Shown here piece after piece: positions 1-8,540 of a DNA stretch of 15,919 nucleotides. The translations under genes were made by a program, and so were the position numbers. Source of the DNA: Ramicandelaber brevisporus. Taxonomy: Eukaryota > Kickxellomycota > Ramicandelaberales > Ramicandelaberaceae. How positions within the stretch are numbered: position 1 is the stretch's first letter; each line of letters starts with the position of its first letter. The stretch spans positions 32,305-48,223 of the forward strand of contig MU602807.1 in the NCBI GenBank assembly GCA_025201865.1, in the 5' to 3' direction. The notes under the pieces were generated by a model. The model was not told the DNA's origin. It saw nothing but the letters and a program-made list of their open reading frames with translations, and ran no database searches.

Positions 1-573
1 CACTCGTACGACAGCTGTTGTCCCGACTGCACGGCCTCCGCGTCGCCGCCGTTGTCGTCGTCGTCGCCAAAGCGGATGCGCACCGGCTCGGAGGACTCGT
101 TTGTGGAGCGGCTGGCGCGGCTGGAGGCTCGCGAGCAGCAGTGGATGCAGGAGCGCGCGCAGCTGCACAACACCATCGACTTTCTGCGCAGCGAAGTCGA
201 CCGTCTCCAGTATGCTCTGAACCAGATCGCCGCTGCCCAGTCGCCGCCGCCGCCGCCGCCGCCACCGCCGCCACCATCATCGCTGCCTCCCGTGCACTCT
301 CGTCCGCAGATTGCGCTGCCGGCACCGCGCACGCTGACGCCGCCGTACTCGACCGTGTCATCCATGCCGTCAGTGCCGCCGCTGCCAATGCCGTCCAAGA
401 TGTACACACACGAGCCATCGCCATCTGCTCCGAGCCAGTATCCCAGTCACTATCCAGCTCGGCCACTGCAGCACCACCAGCACCAGCAGCACCAACACCA
501 GCAGCAGTCGTACTTTGCACCCACTCCCATGAGTGCAACCGCCTACGACCATGCCGACTACTATCCTCATTAA
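1..573 (+). CDS. 3' end of a coiled-coil, Pro/Gln/His-rich protein (partial)
   Basis: The frame is open from base 1 to a TAA at 571-573, so this is the C-terminal 190 residues of a gene that begins outside the window; no in-frame ATG clearly serves as a start (the first is inside PKRMRTGSEDSF). In order it shows a short Ser/Pro stretch with a Cys pair (CCPDC), a basic patch (PKRMR), then about 40 residues with heptad-like hydrophobic spacing and many Glu/Arg (from FVERLARLEAREQQW to LQYALNQI), then an 11-residue proline run, a Pro/Ser-rich region, and a His/Gln-rich tail. The helix looks like a leucine-zipper or other parallel coiled coil. This is compatible with a transcription regulator, but the basic region of a bZIP is not visible, so I do not assign the family. 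It converges on the Dot1 gene with 168 bp between stop codons. Coding is likely; function is unknown. Confidence 0.6.
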   Translation, partial: HSYDSCCPDCTASASPPLSSSSPKRMRTGSEDSFVERLARLEAREQQWMQERAQLHNTIDFLRSEVDRLQYALNQIAAAQSPPPPPPPPPPPSSLPPVHSRPQIALPAPRTLTPPYSTVSSMPSVPPLPMPSKMYTHEPSPSAPSQYPSHYPARPLQHHQHQQHQHQQQSYFAPTPMSATAYDHADYYPH

Positions 574-741
574 ATGCCATTCCTTTCCTTTCCTTGCGAT
601 TCCTCTTCCCCTCACTATTTTCGACTGTATTTTCACGATTAAGCACACAATTGATATTAATGGTATTTACTAAAGTAGCGGTTCAAAGGAATATTAAGTC
701 ACATATCAAGGAAGCATAGCATTGTTCTTATTTTTTAAGTA

Positions 742-3003
742 TTAACGGTGAAGTTCTGGCATTGGTGATGATGGCTGAGTCCAAGGTGAATGCGATTGAC
801 TTCCACTCTTTGATCCCATTTCATCAATCACCTTTTGGATTCTCGATCGATCCACAACTTGCATAAAGTACTTACCGCCCGAATTGGTCCAGCTCACATC
901 ACCCTCTGAATACGTATGTCTTGATACTCGGAAGATACTGGCCGGGCTGCTGATATTGCGCGGTGTTATTCTGTGGTCAACAGGGACAAAGCTACGCAAC
1001 GATATTACACGCGCACCTTCCTTGAGATCTAGTAGCAAGTACGCGAGGGCATTGTTGAGATCAGCACCAAATGCATAGTTGTTGCACAGAACCACGTCGG
1101 CCTTTGCGAGGAGTGGAGTCAGCGCAGAACAGTCGAGCATATCTGCATTCTCAACACGCATCGGACCATGGCCAAGGCCATAAAGACGCATACGATTCCG
1201 AAACTCAGCAATCTGCTCTTGGGCAAGTTTAGCTGGAGACTTCATGATTTCGACACCAAAGCAACGACATCCAACTTGAGCAGCCACCTGCAAGACAACG
1301 TTGCCAACACCACAGCCGAGATCGATAAAAACACTATCCTTCGTTAGCCCGCTACGCTGGATCATCTTTGTCACTAGGCTTTGATTAATCTCTCCGTATA
1401 CATTGTCTGAGAATGCACGATAGTTACGCAGTTGATCGACATTTGGCCCAACGACACGACTGTAGACTTGGAACAGAGCATGTGATATCAAATCGCTTCG
1501 CTCAGTTGCTGTGAGCTGCGGCCGTGACGACGGCGAGCGTTTGCTGCTAGTTTCTTCGATAAAGCTGTTGAATTCACCAATTATTTGCAAAAATGTTGAA
1601 CCATCTCTCATATTGTATGCGCGCTGTAGTCTTCTCGGAATGTCGCGTATCCGGTCAAAGTTGATTGTGGTCTCATTCCCATGGCTATCAATAGATGAAC
1701 TAGTATTAGTCTTGCCGTTGGAGGAATCTTGTCCTAACAAGTCAGGCAGTAGCAGTGAACTCGGTAAAGGGCAGTGGAATATGTGACGAATAACATTTTC
1801 TACAGTTCCAACCAAATCAGCAATTGGACGATACTCATTCACTTCATCTCCACCTTTTGTTCTACCAAGATTGGTCGGTTCAACCAGCGGAAACACTTCA
1901 CGATACTCACTCGGTCCATATGGATACCGCAGTTCCGTAAATTCAGGAACTTTGCCATTTGAGTCTGTTTTCCAAACGAAATGTGGAGTGTATTTAACTG
2001 ATGACGTGTTCTCCACAGCCTCTGACGCAGTGCGAAGCACAAAATTGCCCGCATTGGTGTTTCCACCTTCATTCCAAAATGGATCAGTTTCTGGCAACTC
2101 TGATGATGGCAGTGGAGCTGGAATGGATGCTGAATTGGTTGAATCTAAATGATGATGGACCTTTGCTGCAGTTGATGACGAAGATGTAGACATCTCTGAA
2201 ATGTCTGGAAGCAGCGATCGTGGCTTGCGTCTACTGTTTTGGCCCATTGGTGATACACTTCTTGACAATCCAGAGCCTCGAGAGTCTTTACGCTGCTGAA
2301 CTTGTCTCTGCAATTGCTTGTGCTGACGATAGTCACTGGCATCACTCTCGTCTGCTGATACTATACTGCGCATCTCTGGTTGCTGCTGTTGCAGCAGCTG
2401 TTGCTGTTGCTGCTGCTGCGATGCATTGCCTTTTCTGCGTTTTACATGTTGCACAGTGGAAGCGCCACTCTGTGACATTGTACTCCTTCTGGCTTGGGGT
2501 GGAGGCGATGATGCAGGTGATCTTTGTAGGCGAGTCATTGGCGTCAGAGGCTCTGCTCGTGCTCGTTGCTGTTGCTTCTGAATGGCACCATGAACAGGCA
2601 ATGGGCTGCGGTTGTAACCTTTGCGAGTGTGCACATCTTCAACAGAGTTTACCCCGCCAACGCTTGACCGATCTTGTCTAACATGGATAGAATGGTGCTG
2701 GTATGACCTGCCATTGCGTGAGGCTGCTGTTGATGATGACGGTTGCTGGGAGGTTGTTGTTGTGGCTGTGGGTATTATGGCTGGAGATCGAGACACATGC
2801 GTTGATGACGACGGCGCTGCACTGACAGAGCCCTTTCTTGATGCAACCGCAGATCGAACATTGCTGGTGTTGCTGGCGCTGACTGTTCTACTGCCACGGC
2901 CGCTGCCACTGCCTGTACCATTGGCCACTGCGCTGTTCGCTGTGGAGGTGGTTGCACCGCCACCTTCGAGGAATTCTAGGAATAACGAGAAACTTGACTC
3001 CAG
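742..3003 (-). CDS. DOT1: Dot1-type histone H3-K79 methyltransferase (5' exon uncertain)
   Basis: Nuclear SAM-dependent methyltransferase expected to methylate histone H3 Lys79 on nucleosomes. Numbering from the GTG codon at 2928: residues 1-280 are low-complexity Ser/Gln/Arg-rich with a polyQ run near 171-183; residues about 310-690 are the DOT1 domain. Seen motifs: VYGE (510-513), SAM-binding motif I DLGCGVG (536-542), acidic E560 of FGVE, the ENADM turn (593-597) and the Dot1 hallmark NNYAFG (616-621), followed by the EGARVIS strand. These match the Dot1 family and not SET-domain enzymes. The basic N-terminus fits DNA or nucleosome binding, by inference. The frame is open up to 3033 with no ATG; GTG at 2928 is not a credible start. 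The first in-frame ATG is at 2538, downstream of much basic sequence. I end the exon at the acceptor CACAG before 3003, so the start codon probably sits in an upstream exon. TAA stop at 742-744. Confidence 0.88.
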   Translation of the reverse strand: MESSFSLFLEFLEGGGATTSTANSAVANGTGSGSGRGSRTVSASNTSNVRSAVASRKGSVSAAPSSSTHVSRSPAIIPTATTTTSQQPSSSTAASRNGRSYQHHSIHVRQDRSSVGGVNSVEDVHTRKGYNRSPLPVHGAIQKQQQRARAEPLTPMTRLQRSPASSPPPQARRSTMSQSGASTVQHVKRRKGNASQQQQQQQLLQQQQPEMRSIVSADESDASDYRQHKQLQRQVQQRKDSRGSGLSRSVSPMGQNSRRKPRSLLPDISEMSTSSSSTAAKVHHHLDSTNSASIPAPLPSSELPETDPFWNEGGNTNAGNFVLRTASEAVENTSSVKYTPHFVWKTDSNGKVPEFTELRYPYGPSEYREVFPLVEPTNLGRTKGGDEVNEYRPIADLVGTVENVIRHIFHCPLPSSLLLPDLLGQDSSNGKTNTSSSIDSHGNETTINFDRIRDIPRRLQRAYNMRDGSTFLQIIGEFNSFIEETSSKRSPSSRPQLTATERSDLISHALFQVYSRVVGPNVDQLRNYRAFSDNVYGEINQSLVTKMIQRSGLTKDSVFIDLGCGVGNVVLQVAAQVGCRCFGVEIMKSPAKLAQEQIAEFRNRMRLYGLGHGPMRVENADMLDCSALTPLLAKADVVLCNNYAFGADLNNALAYLLLDLKEGARVISLRSFVPVDHRITPRNISSPASIFRVSRHTYSEGDVSWTNSGGKYFMQVVDRSRIQKVIDEMGSKSGSQSHSPWTQPSSPMPELHR

Positions 3004-3242
3004 CTGTGTTATTATTATTTTTTTATGTTTGAGTTATTTTCGATTAGTTGCAATCGAAAGCTGTGAGGAGGAGCTACAATCTGCGATACAAACAATAATC
3101 AGTACCATCGCGAGAACGTCACCCAGCACACTTACATGATATTCATTTCACAGCAGTAAGATATGTAGTTGAAGATTGGTTTTCATTCAGTCTCGCGTAC
3201 GAGTTCTCTGTCTTGCAACAACATGTGACACAATCGACCTAC
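3004..3242 (-). other. Candidate first intron of the Dot1 gene
   Basis: On the minus strand an ATG at 3245-3243 is followed directly by GTAGGT, a good donor. A branch-like ACTAAT lies near 3043-3048 and a CACAG acceptor ends at 3004. Removing these 239 nt joins ATG in phase to CTG GAG TCA and the open Dot1 frame. A competing donor, GTAAGTG at 3135, follows a short ATG-led stretch starting at 3146; it reaches the Dot1 frame only through a weak AAG acceptor ending at 2993, and the better acceptors (3004, 2976) give stops. Either model needs transcript data. Confidence 0.3.
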
Positions 3243-3328
3243 CATACTACGAAGATGAGCTTTAAAAATTGATTAACATACAAATGATAAGGTGTTTAAT
3301 CAGGATTATCTGGCAGCGGCATATAAAC

Positions 3329-3334
3329 TTTATT
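3329..3334 (-). terminator. AATAAA polyadenylation-type signal after the zinc-finger gene
   Basis: The minus strand reads AATAAA about 50 nt past the stop codon of the zinc-finger gene, a usual place for a fungal or animal poly(A) signal. Short motif, so only moderate weight. Confidence 0.4.
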
Positions 3335-3383
3335 AAACACGTTAGAGTATAACGGTTGCGAATGAGGTTGTAGCAGTATCCGA

Positions 3384-4463
3384 CTAATGATTATTGTCTT
3401 CATCGTTGTAATCGCTCAGCACTAATTCATCGCCGTTTTCTTCCTCTTCGTTATCAAACTGATTAGGTGAGTTACTTGGCTCGATAGTGTTGTCAGTGGC
3501 TGTATCCAACCGAGTTATGAGAAAGCTGGTGGTTTGTGTTTTCCCATAAAGCAATCGCAATACAAGGGCCGGAACTGTCAACAATTGCTGGCCGGTATGC
3601 TCCATAGACCGATGTTGATATCTAGACCCATTAGTATAGCAACAATAACCACAGTCGGATGTAACACACAACCAACCTTGCACAATGTCTGGCTGCTTTG
3701 ATTGGTTTGGTTCGCCGATTGCTGCTGCGAGATGTGAGTTGCTGGTGTGTTGATTAATATTGAGATCGCTTTCAGCAGTACTAGTACTCTCTGGTATAAA
3801 CGCACTATCAATTGACTTTTCATCGTATCCATGCTTTTGTTGCAAATGAGTTAGCATACATTCTGGCACCAATTTGCATTCGTGACAAACGAGCACTCCA
3901 GTAGTTTTATGGTAGCTGCAGCGAACTCCATTCACATAAAAGCCAACCACGCCAAGGAAATAGAATTTGCGCTGGGTATTCTGATGTATGGGCTGCTGAT
4001 GCCTCACAGTATTACCATGAGCTCTTCGTATATGTTTGCATATAGCATCAACTGCTTTGTATGTCCTGTTACAATCCAGAAAAGGACATGGCCATCGATC
4101 ATTTAACGACTGTCGACTAAGAGTGTAAGCCTTCCTATGTATATAAAGTTCGGTTTGGAGTCTGTGCTCATGTTGATGTCTTCCCAGGCGACAGATAGAA
4201 TTGAAACTACAACCACATCCAGGATGTTTGCAGCTGAACTTTCGCTGATTCTTGGGAGTTATTGTGAATTGGTCCTGGCTGGTGTCATCATCACTCTCCG
4301 ATTTGATGCAGTCTTCCGAGTCAGACTCGACTTTAGCGTCGAAGTCTGCAATGTGCTGTTCGAGTTTGATACCAACTGCTGAGAGACTCGGCTCGAGCTT
4401 GACTTGCACGTCGACTGCTGCTGCTGTTGTTGTTGGCTCCGTCTTGATCTTCACGGTCGACAT
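3384..4463 (-). CDS. C2H2-type zinc-finger protein with SUMO-consensus N-terminus
   Basis: 359 residues from the first in-frame ATG at 4463-4461 (context GCCATG) to TAG at 3384; a longer open frame to 4529 has no other ATG. The first 60 residues are acidic and carry four psi-K-x-E sites: IKTE (K7), VKLE (K22), IKLE (K33), IKSE (K54). Two classical fingers follow: C-x4-C-x12-H-x3-H in the block starting FSCKHPGCGCSF, and C-x4-C-x12-H-x4-H in WPCPFLDCNRTY. A third region, VCHECKLVPECMLTHLQQKH, has C-x2-C-x9-H-x4-H spacing and resembles the DUF3505-type fungal zinc module, by eye only. A fourth unit near the C-terminus (CVTSDC...HRSMEH) is again C-x4-C-x12-H-x4-H. The tail is Glu/Asp/Asn-rich. 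Likely a nuclear DNA- or RNA-binding regulator; targets are unknown. A TATATA at 4634-4639 lies about 170 nt upstream. Confidence 0.8.
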   Translation of the reverse strand: MSTVKIKTEPTTTAAAVDVQVKLEPSLSAVGIKLEQHIADFDAKVESDSEDCIKSESDDDTSQDQFTITPKNQRKFSCKHPGCGCSFNSICRLGRHQHEHRLQTELYIHRKAYTLSRQSLNDRWPCPFLDCNRTYKAVDAICKHIRRAHGNTVRHQQPIHQNTQRKFYFLGVVGFYVNGVRCSYHKTTGVLVCHECKLVPECMLTHLQQKHGYDEKSIDSAFIPESTSTAESDLNINQHTSNSHLAAAIGEPNQSKQPDIVQGWLCVTSDCGYCCYTNGSRYQHRSMEHTGQQLLTVPALVLRLLYGKTQTTSFLITRLDTATDNTIEPSNSPNQFDNEEEENGDELVLSDYNDEDNNH

Positions 4464-4702
4464 GGCTGGCCGGCTGAGTAGATCAGCTGTTCTGTTCCGT
4501 TCTGTTCTGTTGTTGTTGGTAGTGGTCAATCTTCACTCGAGTAGTTGAGATCAGAGAGAGCAAACCAGTCACCTCGTTTCGTGGCAACAAATAACGCGAA
4601 TAAAAGCGACAAGTAAACATCATCCATCCACACTATATATCAGCAACATACACTCTATAGTGCAACCTTTAGACGGACCAGTTGGCCCAGCTGTCTTTCA
4701 GG

Positions 4703-5143
4703 TTAATCACCAATGCACTGCTCAAACTCCTCCACCAAACTACTGTTGAGAAACAGAGCGTGAAGTATGGTTAATGACAGTAACAATATTCGACTGCATC
4801 GAAGCAGCGAACGATCCACTTTTAATCAACACAGTCACTTTGAATAAAGCAAGTTGTTTGTTAAAAGTATGACGAAGCGCACACAAATGGCAATAAAAAG
4901 TAGCACGGACAGTTAATAGGGAATGGAGTACAAGAAGAGACACAGATGTCATGAGTGAGAGTGAGAGGAAAGCGAGGGAATGGCGGCTGCATGGTGTGCT
5001 TACGGCCGCTTGAACCGAGCCAGGAAGTTCGGATCCTTGCGAAGACAGTCTGTGCACAGCGCTGGAATGTCGTCGGTGTGGCCGCAGCTGCAGAGAGCGG
5101 TGCGCTGGTAGTTGTGCATGCAAGTGTAGCGCCAGTAACACAT
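4703..5143 (-). CDS. Small two-exon gene: 59-residue Cys-rich protein, join of 5143-5004 and 4742-4703
   Basis: I recovered this gene by splicing. Exon A opens with ATG at 5143-5141 and codes for a Cys-rich stretch beginning MCYWRYTCMHNYQ. Unspliced, it would stop at 5000-5002 after 47 residues, but that stop overlaps a donor (CC|GTAAG at 5003). A pyrimidine-rich acceptor, TTTCTCAACAG, ends at 4743, and the next exon continues in phase as SLVEEFEQCIGD then TAA. The product has Cys at 2, 8, 18, 20, 30, 33 and 56 and His at 10 and 22, including C-x-C-G-H and C-x2-C, which could bind one or two zinc ions. There is no signal peptide or membrane segment. Codon choice (CTG, CGC, AAG, TTC, GAG) looks like the real genes nearby. 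A further acceptor-like TTCAG ends at 5147, three bases before the ATG, suggesting a 5'UTR intron. I do not recognise the family. The coordinates span the intron. Confidence 0.62.
4743..5003 (-). other. Intron of the small Cys-rich gene
   Basis: 261 nt, starting GTAAG and ending CAACAG. A TTAAC branch-like element sits about 30 nt before the acceptor, followed by a pyrimidine-rich tract. Splicing keeps the frame across the junction (CC plus T gives Pro47). Consistent with the other intron signals in this window. Confidence 0.6.
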
Positions 5144-6528
5144 GTCCTGAAGTAGTTGGAAACAGTCGATAGTTGTTGTACTGGTGGAGTGTGTGCGAGT
5201 TTGTGTGAGTTTGTTTGTTTGGAGGGAAGATGAGGGACGATACGATGCGATACGATATTGAATACGATGTGATGTGATGCTAGATATATTATCAGCAGAT
5301 GATGTGGAACGAGGAGCGAGGTTGCAAATCCTTGTTTAATATAAGGTGACTGGCGTTGATAGCAACGAGGACAAGGAGAGAGAGAGAGAGGTTGAACGAG
5401 CGTGGATGGCGTGGACAGTGTCAACAGTGTTTGGTGAGAAGAAAGAGTGACTCGCCGGTATGACAGTTGACAGCTGACAGCTGGCAGCAGTTTGCTGTGA
5501 TTCACTGTGGTTTCGCAACGTTTGATACTGTTGATTTGTGTGGTGGAATCAGCAAAATGAAAGATGCGAAGAAAAGATATCGGCGTGAAGAGCGGCGCAG
5601 CACTTGTTTGCCTACCTGCTGGCAAGGTGTGTATATGTGTGCGTGTGGCTTGAGGCTTGCGGTCTGTGTGAAGGCGGTCGGCGCTGCCCAGAAGGTCAGT
5701 TGTCAGTGGTGGCGCTGTGAGGGAGTGTGGTGGCTTGCACAGGATGGATAGAGAGGACAAGAGAGACAATGGCGGTAAAGGTGATGATGGTGACGAAGAT
5801 GACGACAGTGCACGAAATGAGAGCGAGAGCGAGAATCTGTCCGAGCAACACCGCGGTTTATATTCCCGAAAGACAGCATCGGACCAGCTGTCAAAATGTC
5901 GCCCGTTGTGTCACAGCAGCCGCCAAGTTGAGGCGTTTGCAAAAAGGGGAGTTCACTGGACGGAATCCCTGGACTGGACAGCCAGCCCCACTCTGACTGT
6001 GGTGCCCAGACCTCGCCATCTTCAGAAGCACTGTTGGCGGCATACTGAGTGCGTTGAGCAAGGACTGTTGCGGCGTTGGGCTGCGAATCATGAGGCGCTG
6101 TGTTTGCATATGCAGCCGCACTGCAACAGTTACTGTTTACAGACTGTTTATAGACTGTTTTGCAAACTGGCGTCTTTCTCGATCGCTCGCGGTGCCAGTG
6201 CCAAGTGGAAGCGATCTCCATTGGACAAAGCGGGCATGCCATGATTTGCAATGAATGATGCATCTCAGTACTGCTGTTGTTGAGACATTGAGAAAGTGAT
6301 TGCAGTACACTGTGATCAACACTGCTTCCAGCGGATACGTAACAACAAAGACTTCTACTACTGATGATGACAGAATGGCAAATAAATCTAATTTTAGGCA
6401 AGGTTATCTGATGGAACACCAACAAATTGTGACACAAACAAGTATCATTCCTTCTCTCTCGTTCTTATTTTATATTAAACCTTTCGATCACAATAACAAT
6501 TAAGATTAGATAATCATTTTAATGGTGT
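5144..6528. other. Gene-poor stretch: probable AUG-free leader and promoter, no convincing gene
   Basis: The minus strand has no ATG from 5876 down to 5144, 733 nt, and is C/T- and C/A-rich, as fungal leaders often are. A donor-like CAG|GTAGG sits at 5616/5615 and an acceptor-like TTCAG at 5147, so part may be a 5'UTR intron. The stretch holds a (GA)n run near 5376-5390, short CGATA/CGATG-type repeats at 5237-5280 and GACAG repeats at 5461-5483. From 5880 to 6528 I see no recognisable protein or RNA gene on either strand; this should include the 3'UTR of the F-box gene. Long open frames here (5703-6437 and 4861-5769 minus, 5744-6244 plus) look like composition effects. Confidence 0.5.
5857..5862 (-). 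promoter_or_regulatory. TATA box candidate for the small Cys-rich gene
   Basis: The minus strand reads GGGAATATAAACCGCGG around here. The last ATG before it is at 5879, just upstream of the box; the next one downstream is the start of the Cys-rich gene at 5143. A transcript starting some 30 nt downstream of the box would therefore have that ATG as its first. Inference from motif and position only. Confidence 0.35.
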
Positions 6529-8197
6529 TCAACCACGGAGCACACACTTTGCTTCAAATATGGCGCGATGTTCTTTTGGACACTTGGGTGCTTTGAACCG
6601 CTCCAGTCGTGGCATCTTATTTGTCATAGCGAGTACCAACTCTTGATTCCACTCAATTGGAAACCAATCGAACTGCTTGGCTCCACAGGTGGCAGTGCTG
6701 TTTTGGAGCAATTGAATGGTCTCGTCAACATCCACGAATACACACTCATAAAAAGACAAACTGGTCAACTGTGGCATCTGCAGAATGTAGACTACTGCTG
6801 ACGGTGCAATTGACATTTGGCAACCAATTGTGATATTAATGTTGTACCGACGCTTCTTTGGAATTGCGGTTGGATTAACAACAAGTCTTGAGTTTAATCC
6901 TTCAATCGAGAAACGCACAAGGTGAGGCAGACGTTCCAGAATAGTCTCAAGCTGGAACTTATCGTGGTTGCATCTTGAAGCGTCGTTCTCTACTGGTACA
7001 TTCGAGTATTGCGATCCAACTCTGAGTTGCCGGAGCTGCGGATTACAGCCAACAATATCCATCAGAATTGAAGATGACACGATGCCAATGGTCAACTCTG
7101 TCAAACACTGCCAGCGCTGAGAGGGAATGATGACGTGAGCATAGCCAGAGAATTCAGGCTTCCAGTTGTATGTCTCATGTTCATTTCGATATGGTCTAGC
7201 AACCCTTCCAAAATGGCATGGACGAGTACTAAAATAAAGATGTTGTAGTTGCGGGAGTCGACTGGATATAATGCCATTTACACCATTATTCCCACCCCTG
7301 AAACAACACGATGACATTTCCATTTTTCTTAACTGTGGAAACACTAGTGGTTGTCCATCTTTGCCTCTAACGCCAATAAATCTATGTACTAAATCCGCTA
7401 TGCAAAAACCATTTCCGTAGGCCATGAGTTCAACAACATACGGTGCTAATGTTCTTACATTCGTCTCATCAATAGATTTGTCAAGGCTCATCATCATCTT
7501 CAACCTTGATCTCACTGAAGCATGTAACAGATTAACAAAGCTGGCAGCTCGTTTCCATTCACCTCCCTCATCCTTTACACTCTGCCTATCACTACACCCA
7601 CATGTGAGATGCTTCAAGTACTTGAGCCCATTGATTGCAGCTGCCAATTCGCCAATCATTTCAGGTGTGTCATATTTATCAAAGATGCTTCAAGTACTTG
7701 AGCCCATTGATTGCAGCTGCCAATTCGCCAATCATTTCAGGTGTGTCATATTTATCAAAGCTTAAGCTCAACACCTGTAGCATTTTGAACTGTTTAATCA
7801 GTTTCATCCGCATTTCAATCATTTCAGCTGTCTTCTCATAACTGGTATAGATGCTCAGATACGTTGTGCGTTTGACAAATTGCAACCAGTCGAATTTGAG
7901 CAACTTCATTGTGTACCCAAAAAAATGGATAATGCGTACAAAATGGCCGTTTTTTTCCAACAAGAGTTGCTTCACTTCATGATTTAAAATGGTCACAAAG
8001 GTATCCAGGTTGGCCCAAACGCGAGGGAGGAATAGGCTGTGGAAAGAACGATTGACTCTGATCAGTTTGATGGCATCTCGTCTCTCAAAGTACAGACTGA
8101 TCTCTTCTGCTAGTTCAATTGGCAAGTACAGCAATGGGAGAGTCGACTGCTGTTGCTGCTGGAGCTCATCTGACTGCTTGTGATCGTCGTTGTTCAT
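6529..8197 (-). pseudogene. F-box protein gene, frame broken by a 76-bp tandem duplication
   Basis: The reading frame starts at ATG 8197-8195 (a longer open frame to 8266 begins only with TTG). A Gln run precedes an F-box at residues about 22-62 (LPLLYLPIELAEEISLYF, then IRVNRSFHSL and LPRVW). F-box proteins of this kind link substrates to SCF ubiquitin ligases through Skp1. The rest is leucine-rich and LRR-like, the usual substrate-binding half. The first frame stops at 7679 after 172 residues; a second frame, starting inside the repeat (ATG 7659), runs to TGA at 6529. The repeat period is 76 bp, not a multiple of three. Counting only one copy leaves 1593 nt, 531 codons including the stop, so the gene is otherwise intact. 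No GT...AG pair removes exactly one copy, because the unit has CAAGT but no AGGT. Either a very recent knock-out or an assembly error; the F-box half could still be made. Confidence 0.8.
7607..7760. repeat. Perfect 76-bp tandem direct duplication inside the F-box gene
   Basis: Bases 7608-7683 and 7684-7759 are identical, and identity extends one base further at each end (7607/7683 and 7684/7760). The two copies abut. The unit encodes the region around MIGELAAAINGLKYLKHL. Complete identity means a recent event or a misassembly. The period of 76 causes a +1 shift. Confidence 0.95.
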
Positions 8198-8426
8198 CGT
8201 TGTGTGAGTTGGATCAACTTTTGATTGTAGAACACAGAGAAAGAGAACGAAAACAAACAAATCCAAGTCACACTGAGCTTCGGTTTTGGCTGCTCATTCA
8301 CTCAACGAATACTCGCAAACTCAGGGGAGACAAGTTCATTTACCTGTGGACTAAGACAATAAGCAAATGGATCCACTTTGACCCAGAGCTATCAGCTAGT
8401 CTACAATTGTCTCTTCACCGACAATA

Positions 8427-8432
8427 TTTATT
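8427..8432 (-). terminator. AATAAA polyadenylation-type signal after the pseudoprotease gene
   Basis: Minus-strand AATAAA about 220 nt past the stop at 8650-8652. If used, the 3'UTR would include both microsatellites at 8541-8635. The 8198-8649 stretch otherwise holds only the upstream region of the F-box gene, in which I see no clear core promoter. Confidence 0.3.
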
Positions 8433-8540
8433 GTTTTATACTTAAGGTTACTCCTACATTCAAAGGTTTAAAGGATAAAAATTCGGTATAGCATGCGTCA
8501 ATGTATGTGCGCAAAGTGTTCAAAAAGGAAGAAAAAGGAA

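Noticed and set aside
18-719. 233-codon plus-strand frame overlapping the first gene
   Set aside because: Ala/Ser-rich frame-shifted shadow of the Pro/Gln-rich coding region; the frame ending at 573 shows the coiled coil and is preferred.
2220-3139. Plus-strand frames of 153 and 172 codons opposite Dot1
   Set aside because: Antisense to CAG/GAC-rich Dot1 coding sequence; Ala/Val/Leu-rich shadow translations with no domain.
5310-5340. GGTTGCAAATCC, resembling a tRNA T-loop box
   Set aside because: Does not match the GGTTCRANNC consensus and I find no A box or cloverleaf around it.
4861-5769. 302-codon minus-strand open frame
   Set aside because: Starts without ATG, is almost all Ser/Thr/Pro/Leu/His from CT- and CA-rich sequence, has no domain, and overlaps the real exon of the small Cys-rich gene in another frame.
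5703-6437. 244-codon minus-strand open frame
   Set aside because: Begins with TTG, shows no recognisable domain, ends in a His/Ser simple-sequence tail and overlaps the proposed promoter. Composition explains the openness.
7608-7759. Duplication as a newly created intron
   Set aside because: A tandem copy can act as an intron only if the unit holds AGGT; here it has CAAGT, so no GT...AG span of 76 nt exists. Longer alternative splices would delete conserved-looking coding sequence.
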